NCBI GenBank assembly: GCA_017165825.1
Contig: CM029372.1
Span: forward strand, 2,969,718-3,033,717
Length of the DNA stretch: 64,000 nt
Source: Hepsetus odoe
Taxonomy: Eukaryota; Chordata; Actinopteri; Characiformes; Hepsetidae
Direction of reading: 5' to 3'
Part shown: positions 23,831 through 33,559 of the stretch, one piece after another
How the letters are laid out: each line of letters opens with the position of its first letter
Position numbering within the stretch: position 1 is the stretch's first letter
The notes under the pieces: generated by a model
The model's input: the letters and a program-made list of their open reading frames with translations, nothing else
What the model was told of the DNA's origin: nothing
The model's database searches: none
Translations under genes and position numbers: made by a program

Positions 23831-24278
23831 GAAATGTAAAGTGAGCGAACAAAAGAAAAATCTACATCAAATCAATATTTGGTGTTACTACCTTTTGCCT
23901 TCAAACCAGCATCAGTTCTTCTGGCCCCACAGAGCCCTGATCTCAACATCATCCAGTGTGTCTGGATCACATGAAGAGACAGAAGGATGTGAGGAAGCTA
24001 CATCCACAGAAGATCTGTGGTCAGTTCTCCAAGATGTTTGGAACAACCTACCAGCCGAGTTCCTTCAAAAACTGTGTGCAAGTGTACCTAGAAGAATTGA
24101 TGCTGTTTTGAAAGCAAAGGGTGGACACACCAAATATTGATTTGATTTAGATTCTCTTTTGTTCATTCACTGCATTTTGTTGATTGATGAAAATAAATGA
24201 TTAACACTTCCATTTCTGAAAGCGTTCTTTGTTTACTGTATTTTTTCCACACCTGCCAAAAACCTTTGCACAGTACTG
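23831..24278 (+). mobile_element. Tc1-d element, left end truncated
   Basis: The right end reads ...acctgccaaaaacctttgca, then cagtactg, matching the Tc1-d terminus. The left side starts inside the long inverted repeat (aaagtgagcgaacaaaag) and lacks the outer terminus. The centre keeps the last part of a Tc1-type transposase. The family third catalytic block SPDLNIIE is represented here by SPDLNIIQ, so Glu is replaced by Gln, and frameshifts follow. A KGGHTKY-like end with a stop at 24138-24140 is retained. This copy cannot move by its own protein. Confidence 0.8.
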
Positions 24279-25999
24279 TGTATAGATAAAAACACACACC
24301 AACAGAGGTCTTACGGAGTCTATAGCTCTCTATGTGAGAGGAGTTTTGGCATCGCAAGTGGGGCCTACATAACCTTCATAGTCTTACTTTTATGTAGCTA
24401 CATTGGTTTTTGACTATATGTGGTGACCTTGTTATTCAGAAAACCTGAGTCAAAGGAGTCCATTGGACTAAACAAATCAAACCTTTATGCTCACCACAAA
24501 ATGCAATAGAGGCAATTTACAAAAATGACCCATTCAGAAAACCGGCATAGTTCCATCAAGCATGTTTCAAGCATGATTTCAGAGGTTTAATTCATTTGCA
24601 ATCAACTTGAGAAATTCCTAGAATTTCTCCACCATCTATGTGATACTGTAATAAGTAAAACAGGCCCGGTGTTGATTTGAAGGTTTTTTTTAGGTTTAAA
24701 TTGATGTTAAATATTGCTTTAGTTCATCTAAAGTACCATTTTGATCTGCCTTTTTCTTTCAGTTTATTTACTGAAGCCAAATTGCTTGTTTCTCTTTAAC
24801 TGTAATGTAAGACTTTGCTCTAAAACTGTAAACCAAGCACTTCAGACACAGAGAAAAAGTCCAAAATCCACAATTCTAAAGAGATGTTTACAGCATAAAA
24901 AGGGCTTTGTTGTGCAATGCCATTCGGATTAAGTGAAATTCAATATCTAAAATTTCTAAAGCGAATCATGGTGGGATTAGGGAACAAATAGCTGCCACAT
25001 GTCATTGATTTCCAAAGTGCACAAAAGCTTCGTCCTGCACTCCAGTCCCTCTTCTGCCTTCCCTTTCTTTTCTATCATCACTGTATCAGTTTTCTCTGCA
25101 TGGCAAGCAAAACAGTACCTTGGACAGTATGAAGAGGGTTTTGTGCAGTTGTGGCATGTTCTCCTCAATTCTCACAAGTACAGCTACTCAAACACAAACC
25201 ATTGAAAAGATGATTTTCTTCTTTTTCATTTTCCTCTTTTTTTATTTTTTTTTTACCACAGATCAGCTGCTGTCAAATATGAAACACTCTTTAAACTTTG
25301 TTCTTATTCATTTTTTTCAACTCTGCTCCAAAGAATAGTGAGGTGGAGGACACGCTGCCAAACCCACAGCACTATGTGTTGGTTGCTACCCTTGCCTAGA
25401 AAATCTGAAAATCTGAAAACCTTATTCTCCTAACTGAGGAGAATTGAAAGCAAAATGACTAATGTGTTTGCTTGTACTGTAAATGAAAAAATGACATTAT
25501 AGCAACTGAAATTATGTCATTTTAGATTTTTCCCCCCTTTTTCAAGAAAAAGATATAGGTTGCATATTTTTTATGCCATCCATTCTTTTATTTTTTTCTT
25601 CTTTTCTAGAAAGCCAGCACACAGTGCTACCAGTAGAAATGCTCTAAAATTTTGCCATGACAATTCCTTGAAAAATGTAAAAATAACACTTGATGTTCTG
25701 TTTATTTGCTAGGTAGATATTTTAAATAGTAATATGTGTGAAAATATTAATAAAGGAAAAAGGCTCTATATAAAACTGTAAAGAGGTTTCTTTAACCTCA
25801 TGATAACAATCTTATGATTGTTCAAAAATGTGGACTGTCTGTGGGTTCCTAAGGAGTTGTTACAGATCTGCTGATTTAGTGCAAGAAGAACACTGAATAG
25901 GGGTATTCCATGGTGGTCAAGGACCAGGACTGAGAAACATTGACCATATCTATACTAAGATCTTATCACAGCTTGATCATGTGCAATTAGAGCAAAGAA
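24279..25999. other. Unique AT-rich DNA, no gene seen
   Basis: About 1.7 kb with T-rich and A-rich runs. No recognised family. Confidence 0.45.
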
Positions 26000-26372
26000 A
26001 AACATCAGCCAGTGCAACTATAAAACAAGACCATCTTTAGTGAACAGTTCTCCAGACTTCCTGAAGGACTCTCCAAATGTCTCTAAATTTTCAGTCCAGT
26101 CCCGGTACCTGACCAGTTACAGAGGAAGGTTTTTTGTTTGATAGGCCACACAGAGGTCTATGTAATGCTGAGAGGTAGGATCCCCATAATCTAGAACACC
26201 TTTAATCTTCAGGTGCTTTACCACTTGTAACAATAAAACATTTTCTCCAATTTATTTAATTGAATCTACTCAAAATGCCAAAGATCAGAGTTTAACAGAC
26301 ATAAAATAGCATTTGTGCAAGGTGAGTCCTGAACAGAAATCTAAAGAAATTAGGGGTGGCTTTTGCACAGTA
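26000..26372. mobile_element. Possible Tc1/mariner right-hand fragment
   Basis: The segment ends ...ggcttttgcacagtactgtg, which resembles the outer terminus of Tc1-d-type elements. Upstream text (ctccagacttcctgaaggac, then tttcagtccagtcccggtac) resembles another fish DNA transposon from memory. No left end was found. Confidence 0.35.
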
Positions 26373-26437
26373 CTGTGTTATTTATACTGTATTACTGGGT
26401 GGAAACATAGCTTGTTCCTGTTAGAACAGAGACTTTC

Positions 26438-26692
26438 GGGGCAGTGGTGGCATAGTGTTTAGGGAGTTGGCCCTGGATTGGAAGATTGTGGGTTCAATTC
26501 CCTCACCAGTAGGTTGCCCTGAGGTACCCTTGAGCAAGGTACCATCCCTGTCACTGCTCCCTGGGCACTTTCAAAGCTGCCCACTGCTGCATAGTGTTTG
26601 CATGGGTTAATTGCAGAGGTCCAATTTCATTGTGGTGTGCTGTGCTGTGACCTCGCAATGACAAGAATAGTCACTTTCACTTATTAGGGAAT
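26438..26692 (+). mobile_element. SINE-B, full length
   Basis: Head ggcagtggtggcatagtgtt, B-box-like gggttcaattccc, body gttgccctgaggtacccttg, middle gcatgggttaattgcagagg, tail gcaatgacaagaatagtcac then tttcactt. It is one of the best-preserved SINE-B copies in the window. Confidence 0.92.
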
Positions 26693-26735
26693 TCCTCTAA
26701 TAATAACAACTAATAGTTCTAAGACACTTTTTCTC

Positions 26736-27027
26736 ATGATGCGTGATGTTGTAATGGTTGGTGTCCTTTGTTATTGAAAATGCTATAAGGGTATAGCAAT
26801 TATAATGCTTTAAAACCTAATGCTGACATCATCTAGATGAGTGTTACATACAATTGAGCTGCACAGTGACCAATCAGATCAATATAATCCTTAGTAACCA
26901 TCAGTGTCAGACCTTACTGTGATTCAAGGCTCAAGTGGGTGATCCAGGCTGAATTTCAAAATTTATTTCATAATTTATAAAATATCTCCTGTTGCAAACA
27001 TTTACTATGGATGACTTCTCTTCATTG
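26736..27027 (+). repeat. Duplicated 0.3-kb block, copy 2
   Basis: 292 bp matching 23530-23830. Beyond cttcattg at 27027 the sequence continues taattcattggga, whereas copy 1 runs into Tc1-d sequence. The upstream flanks share nothing before atgatgcgtgatg. Confidence 0.95.
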
Positions 27028-28066
27028 TAATTCATTGGGATGCTAGCTAACATCAGGAACAAAATCTAAAATTGACAAATTTTGTTAAAACACATTACGT
27101 TTAAAGCATATTTAGTTTGATCAGGGCTAAAAATGTTTTCTTCTTAATTTTTTCTCTTTTAGGACACAGCGGATTCAGTAATGAGCTAAACTGCAAGTTA
27201 AGTGTTTCTATCAATTGCACTGAAGCAAGTATTCCAAAAAATACAAAAAAACAAGTGCATGTGCAAGTGCAGATTTAAAATTCAAGTCCAAAAACTGGAA
27301 ACATTTGAATAGTTTTGAACTTATTTTTTTGCAAGTTAGTATTTATTAACACTGAAAATGTCCACTTAAGGAAACATATGCAGTTTTTGCATTTTTTTCT
27401 TTATACATTTATTTAATGGCCAGATAAAAAATTGATTATTTTTGAAAAACAAGTTTCATATATAGTATTTTGAACTATATTTGCCATGCTAGTTTACTCC
27501 GCCTGGGTTTTCTCTGTCACTCCCCTGTTACATTTGAAGTGTCACACTAGATCTTTCTCCTAGGCTTGCTGGTGGAGGCTGACTGTCAATCACAAGATGA
27601 GTGCTCAGACAAGGCTTTTCTTCACGCCCGAGTCATCCCTAGTAACCCAATCTAATGAGGACAGGAAGGACAGCTGTGCTCAGAGGCCCAGACACTCTGA
27701 CTCACCATAATCTCTACAGCAGACAAACGCCGTTGTGCCAGGAGTCGTAAGTCACTGTAAAGGTATTGCGGAGACATAGTTCCTCAAACATGACCTTTAT
27801 TTGAACTCACAGTAAACAATGTATCTCATTAAGGACAAGAAATGTTAATGTGTATCCAGTGAGGTCATAATTATTCACCGTGAGCATAAAATTCACAACA
27901 TCATAAATAAAGCAGCAGAACACATTTAACCAGCAAATAATAATCATAATGTCTATGATAATGATCCAGTCTATCAACAATGCAAAATAAAAAATAAAAA
28001 AAAACATTTTTATCATCTCTGAAACTGGATATAAATTAATTAAATAATTTTAATGCTGCTATTTGT
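27028..28066. other. Unique DNA, part GC-richer (27500-27800)
   Basis: No gene recognised. The sub-segment at about 27500-27800 has balanced composition, no repeat match and a strong homeodomain-type composite site described separately. Confidence 0.4.
27583..27592 (-). promoter_or_regulatory. Perfect PBX-PREP/MEIS-type composite site
   Basis: The plus strand reads ctgtcaatca, whose complement tgattgacag is the consensus bound by PBX with PREP/MEIS TALE homeodomain proteins. It lies in a unique, GC-richer stretch. A 10-bp match can occur by chance in 64 kb, so function is inferred only. Confidence 0.35.
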
Positions 28067-28160
28067 AATAGTAGCAGCAGCGCTGGTAGTAGTACATTTA
28101 CATTTATGGCATTTAGTAACAGCAGCAGTAGCAGTAGCAGTAGATGTAGCAGTAGCAGTT

Positions 28161-28197
<37 letters not shown>

Positions 28198-29001
28198 CAG
28201 TAGATGTTGCAGTAGTTGTAGTAGCAGTGATAGTAGCAGTAATAGTAGTAGTATTAGTAGCAGTAGTAGTAGTAGATGTAGCAGTAGTTGTAGTAGCAGT
28301 AGTAGTAGTAGTAGTAGCAGTAGAGGTAGAGGTAGCAGTAGTAGTAGTAGTAGTAATAGTAGTAGTAGTAGTAGTAATAGTAGTAGCAGTAGAGGTAGCA
28401 GTAGAAGTAGCAGCAGTAGTAGTAGTAGTAGTAGTAGTAGCAGTAGAGGTAGCAGTAGTTGTAGCAGTAGTTGTAGTAGCAGTAGCAGTAGTAGTAATAG
28501 TAGTAGTAGCAGTAGAGGTAGCAGTAGTAGTAGTAGCAGTAGAGGTAGCAGTAGTAGTAGCAGTAGAGGTAGCAGTAGTAGTAGCAGTAGAGGTAGCAGT
28601 AGTTGTAGTAGCAGCAGTAGTAGTAGTAGTAGCAGTAGTAGTAGTAGCAGTAGAGGTAGCAGTAGTTGTAATAGCAGCAGTAGTAGTAGTAGTAGTAGTA
28701 GTAGTAGCAGTAGAGGTAGCAGTAGTAGTAGTAGCAGTAGAGGTAGCAGTAGTTGTAGTAGCAGCAGTTGTAGTAGTAGTAGCAGTAGAGGTAGCCGTAG
28801 TTGTAATAGCAGCAGTAGTAGTAGTAATAGTAGTAGTAGCAGTAGAGGTAGCAGTAGTAGTAGTAGCAGCAGTAGTAGCAGTAGTAGTAGTAGTAGCAGT
28901 AGAGGTAGCAGTAGTTGTAGTAGCAGCAGTTGTAGTAGTAGTAGTAGTAGTAGCAGTAGAGGTAGCAGCAGTAGTAGTAGCAGTAGTAGTAGTAGTAGTA
29001 A
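28067..29001. repeat. 0.9-kb TAG/CAG trinucleotide array with higher-order pattern
   Basis: Almost every triplet is AGT, AGC or TAG-frame equivalent. A longer motif, agcagtagaggtagcagtag, recurs at least twelve times at irregular spacings of roughly 22-70 bp, alternating with agttgtagtagcagcag blocks. All three non-TAG readings stay open for over 300 codons (Ser-rich and Val-rich on plus, Leu-rich on minus), which is a necessary effect of the repeat and not evidence of a gene. Confidence 0.95.
28093..28116 (-). mobile_element. SINE-A tail remnant at the array edge
   Basis: tacatttacatttatggcat then ttag matches the complement of the SINE-A tail (gcat/ctaaatgccataaatgtaaatgta). Array triplets lie on both sides. 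The rest of the SINE is missing. Confidence 0.7.
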
Positions 29002-30270
29002 ATTCAGTGGTGGTCTTTGGACCTCAAAGTGTGTGAGATGTATTTCCACAGTTACTGGAGTGTTTCCCAGAGCTCACAGGGTGAAACACAGAGGAACACC
29101 CTGGAAAGTGAGCCTCATTAATATGCTGATCTATTAAAGCAAACTCATGCTGTGCTGTAGGAGCCAGTCTTTCCCACGTACTTCTGCGCAAGGGAAACAG
29201 AGTACCAGAAAGGGCCTCTGAGCTAGCTAAACATTTTTTCTCTATAAAGAATCAATAAAGGTTAAATAAAGCAATAAAGGTTAAATAAATCAATAAAGGT
29301 GGAATAAATACATTGTCGGTTAATAGTGTTTTCCTCTCCTGCTTTGTGGTTGGCGATGTAATCCTAACTCAGAGGACTGTTATATGTGTTGTGTTTGAGT
29401 GGTAATTCTCAGGTTTTTACGTTACACAGAATTGTCAATCTTGTTACCAACAATCTTCGAAGAGGTATTATTTTACAGAGGTATGTGTCTAAAATGGAAA
29501 TAGAATGCATTAGCTTTTTTGGTTTGTTTGTGTCTTTTAATACATTTTTAAAATTTATTTTTAATTCTATCATGCATTGCACCACTAAGAGATTATTTAC
29601 ATTTTTTCTATATGACAGTCTCAGGAAATGTCTTGCATTGACTATCTCTGGATTGAAGGTGACTGTCAATAATGTGAAACATCTGTGACTATATATCAAC
29701 CACTTAAAAGCAGCCGTATGCCGTCTGACCTTGCAGAGTTGTTATACTTTCACTGTATAATATCGTTTTAAAACATTTTTAATGCATATATCAGAAGATA
29801 TATCTCTACTGGAATACATTGATTCATAATGTTTAGAGGAGACCTAACATCTCAAAGGAGAAATATACATAAAACATTTCACAGACAAATAAAGTTCCAA
29901 TGTACTGCCGCAAAACAGACGTTAAAACACTTTGACACCGCTGGACTGAAAGGCAGTCTGCCACAGAATATAAAACATTTATCACACAAGTCCTAAATTT
30001 AAAAGGCAAAAAAAAGAGTTACATGCAAACTACAGGTTCATCAGTTGATATGTTACATCCAAAGTAAGCCCCTAAAGCCCAAATAAATAATTAACGCATA
30101 AAGTCATTTTTTCAAGTGGGTGGATCAAGTTGGCTAATGCTGTAGAGAATGAATGAAATAATTTAAACATCTGTGAGAAGAAAGAATAAAGAATATCTAG
30201 AAGAACAAAGATAAAACTTGTAGCAGTGCTTATTTTTTGTGACAGCATATTGGAGGCTTTCCAGTGGGAT
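29002..30270. other. Unique AT-rich DNA, no gene seen
   Basis: Overlapping open frames on both strands (29386-29699) have no recognisable domain. Confidence 0.45.
29253..29309. repeat. 19-bp unit in three tandem copies
   Basis: Unit caataaaggttaaataaag at 29253-29271, 29272-29290 and 29291-29309. The third copy is slightly diverged (aggtgg). Confidence 0.9.
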
Positions 30271-30572
30271 AACAATAATAACAATAATAATAATAATAAC
30301 AACAATAATTATAAGCATAATAATAATAATAATAATAATAGTTATTACTATTATTATTATTATTATTATTGTTGTTGTTGTTGTTATTATTATTGCTATT
30401 GTTATTATCATTATTGTTGTTGTTGTTGATGTTATTAATAATAATAATAATAATAATAACAATAATAATATTGCATAATGATAATGATCATAATATAATA
30501 ATGACATCAGCAACAATTATAATCATGATGATAACAACAACAACAACAACAACAACAACAATAATAATAATA
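30271..30572. repeat. AAT/ATT/GTT/AAC inverted trinucleotide array
   Basis: Blocks of AAT/AAC (about 30271-30340), ATT/GTT (about 30341-30436), AAT (about 30437-30475) and AAC (about 30531-30560) alternate strand sense, so neighbouring blocks are complementary and could form large hairpins. Confidence 0.95.
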
Positions 30573-31434
30573 GCAGAGATATTGATACAGTTTTATTATA
30601 ACTGCATGCAGCCTGAGCACAGGGCATAATTCAGCATGTACCAGGAAATGGAGAATAAATAAGATTATTAGCATGAGCATTATATGTATGCAAACAAAAA
30701 CTATGTCCAATAGTAGTACAGACAGAATATATGAGCATGTATAGACAAATGGCTATTGATAACCATAATAAAGGCTAAGAATCTTGTATTTAATACACAG
30801 AAGTATTGATTTATTTATTTAATTTAAAAACCTTAATTCTCAAACAAATTACTGTAAAGCCTGCGTTACAGGGATGTAAAACTCATGCGCTGAAGTCACA
30901 GAGAGTTCACTCTGGCACGTTATATTTCCTGTCACTCAACATGGCCTTGAAGGCAGGTGAGCTGCTCTTCCGAGGTGCGGTTTCGTAAATATGAGATTTA
31001 ATCTGAAACCTCATTCCAAATCCACCATCCAGTCCCCACAAGCTCTCATAACTCATGTTTCATCTGAAACAGCAGTCCTGAGGAGATTCACACCAATAAA
31101 ATTAAACAATTCAACAGATACCGTCTCAGTGTGCAGAACGTTCAGGTGTTGAGGGGCCTACAACTCTAGCAGAAGGTGGAGCTTTAAAAAGCTTCTTTTT
31201 CTCTATAAAAACATGAATGCTCATCCCGGTCACACAAAGTGGTAAAAAAGAATAGCTACAAATGCTGCAAAAACACTGTGAAAGACTGCCACATCCAAAG
31301 CAACTGGACTAACGTATTTGATTAGGCTTGCTGGTTTGCTGAAATTGTGGGAGTGTAAACTTGCTTGTAGCAAAATTCTTAGTTCTTAATTTGGAGGAAA
31401 AATGTAAAAATGTGGGATAAATGTATGTGCTGTG
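30573..31434. other. Unique AT-rich DNA
   Basis: No recognised element or gene. Confidence 0.5.
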
Positions 31435-31700
31435 GAAGTTATTGGTTTAGAAAATCATTGCATATGGGGTAATTTTCCCAGACAAAAAAAAGTTGTGGGA
31501 TTGAATCCTGGACCTGTAGGTTGCCCTGGATGCCCTTGTGCAAGGTACCGTCCCATTCACTGCTCCCCTGGCGCTGGATATGGCTGCCCCCATGCTGCCG
31601 TGTGTGCTGGTTAAATATAGAGGATGTGGTTCACGGTTTCGTTGTGATTCACTGAGTGCTGTGCTTTGTGTTCAAAATGACTGATAGTCACTTTCACTTT
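31435..31700 (+). mobile_element. SINE-B variant, diverged
   Basis: Weak head (ttggtttagaaaatcattg), B-box-like gggattgaatcctg, body ggttgccctggatgcccttg, the 'ggatatggctgcccccatgc' middle, and tail atagtcactttcactttt. It belongs with the partial copy at 2381-2505. Confidence 0.8.
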
Positions 31701-32916
31701 TCATTGTTTCTGCAAAGAGATGATGGCAGCCCGGAAAAATTAAGGAAATTGTTACCCTTTAAAGTGCGGGAAACCAAATACTTCAATTTATAAATAAAAA
31801 AGGACACGACTTAAATGAGAACTCTCTAAAAAGGTGGTTTTAAAATTCTGGAATCTTGAACAGGCCCGTGGAATAAAAGGACATAAAAAGGAATAAAAGG
31901 AATCTTGAACAGGCCCGTTCAATTTAGTTGAACCTTTTGTAACATTATAGCTTTTCCAGTGTTGAGCTGCACTGGATGCGAACACTGTTACTCATATAAA
32001 ATTATTGCTTTAGATCTGCTCTGGGCTGCTTTTACTTGATGAATGAACAGGACGGAGATTAGTCATTTGTCTTTATGGTGGCCTTACCTGATTATTGCTT
32101 CTATAAGCTATAAGCTATAACCAGGACAAACAAATTTTCTCTAAGGGGAGCTTCAGAAAATGTGTCCTGTGATTTAAACCTTCCTAGCCCTGCCGCAGCC
32201 TTGAAAAATGTACATCATTCATGAGGAAACTAAAATAATTCCCCTGACCCAAAATAATACAATAACCCCTAAAGAGCACATGCTCAGTGCACATTGATTA
32301 ACACCACAGTAAATACAAAGACAATAAATGTCTCCGTTCAACCAAGTCCAACTGTATAATAATGTCATAATCATGGTGATGTACACTGAATATAAAGGCC
32401 TTCATACAGTAACATAAGCCTGTGTGTGCATTAAATCCAAATCACAGCAGGAGGCCAAACACTGCAGCTTTAGTCAGTCAATAGTGTAGCCCTGACACAG
32501 ATACATCAACATTGCTGCTCATGGTCAATCAAGCAAATGAGGTTAATTGCGACTTTTGTTTGAAAAAGCAGTAGCCCTGCTAAATCCATTGTGTGTGGGG
32601 TCAGCTTGATGAGACGCCCCCTTATCCATAAAACTGTCAGACAACTGGCTCAAACCTCCACCAGCAGACGTATATACCGCTGAGGGTACAGCAGGAAGAG
32701 TCCAACTAACTCTGTTAACTAATGTACAGATCATTTGTTTTCATTGTCACTTATCAGCTCTTCATAGACATCCTGCTAGCTGTAGGTTGGGTTAGTTCTT
32801 ATTGTTAATCAAAGGTTTGCATGTAAAGGCCTCTGCTGTGTGGTGGTATATGAGCCTGAGGCAAGCATTAGCATCGATGACACTGGATGCAAAGAAAAAT
32901 GGCCTTAGGTTAGTAT
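31701..32916. other. Unique DNA, candidate conserved stretch at about 32400-32720
   Basis: No gene recognised. The part at 32400-32720 has balanced composition and no repeat match. Confidence 0.35.
31850..31918. repeat. 20-bp direct repeat, 49-bp period
   Basis: ggaatcttgaacaggcccgt occurs at 31850-31869 and 31899-31918. The 29 bp between them is made of related ggaataaaagg pieces, suggesting a recent local slippage duplication. Confidence 0.9.
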
Positions 32917-33037
32917 CATACATCCATCCATTATCTGCCGCTTGTCCCAAACGGGGTCACGGGGGAGTGCTGGCGTCCAACCCAGCGCACACAGGGCGAG
33001 GACGGGGGACGCTCCCTGGACAGGTTAGTATCATACA
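32917..33037 (-). mobile_element. 5'-truncated SINE-C with perfect 16-bp target-site duplication
   Basis: Only the 3' part of SINE-C is present (32933-33021, minus): tccatccattatctgccgct, then the complement of the gcgacctgtccagg region cut at 33021. The flanks aggttagtatcataca are identical at 32917-32932 and 33022-33037. Head and body were never copied in, so this is a true 5'-truncated insertion, as is usual for LINEs but less common for SINEs. Confidence 0.9.
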
Positions 33038-33292
33038 GTATCATACATATAGGATTTACAAAAGTCAACCATCTCTAAAAATAACCGTTTTAGCAGTTTT
33101 TAGAAGGTCAGTTCAGTTTTAGTTTCTTTTACCCTCTGAGGTTTGCTCATATATATGGTATAATGTTTACACAATTGCACAAAATGTACTCAAAAATCAT
33201 TTTGGTGTGACCATTTCCCATCTTTTCCATATCTTTAGACAGGCTACTGTGCCTGCAAATAACATCAGTTTTGATACATATTTTGCATCATT

Positions 33293-33559
33293 CAGAAAGC
33301 AGTCCGGGACAGCGGTGGCCTAGCGGTTAGGGCATTGGCCCTATGATCGGAGGATCGGGGCTTTGAACCCCTTCCCAATAGGTTGCCCTGAGGTGCCCTT
33401 GAGCAAGGTGCCGTCCCCCTCCCGCTCCTCCCTGCGATGGGCTGGCGACCTGTCCAGGGTGCGTCCCCCGTCCTCGCCCTGTGTGCGCTGGGTTGGACAC
33501 CGGCGCGACCCTGTTTGGGACAAGCGGCAGATAATGGATGGATGGACAGAAAGCAGTCC
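33293..33559 (+). mobile_element. SINE-C, full length, perfect 13-bp target-site duplication
   Basis: The 241-bp body at 33306-33546 is flanked by cagaaagcagtcc (33293-33305 and 33547-33559). The A-box-like tggcctagcgg is at 33316-33326, with a B-box-like gctttgaaccc at 33360-33370. The body gttgccctgaggtgcccttg is shared with SINE-B. The tail then switches to gatgggctggcgacctgtcc and ends gataatggatggatgg. Confidence 0.95.

Noticed and set aside
28036..29137. Three open frames of more than 320 codons (Leu-, Val- and Ser-rich)
   Set aside because: They follow automatically from a TAG/CAG triplet array read outside the TAG frame. The Ser frame's start codon comes from a SINE tail, and none has non-repeat domains.
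28067..30572. CRISPR-like repeat array
   Set aside because: Units are trinucleotides with no unique spacers, in a eukaryotic genome.
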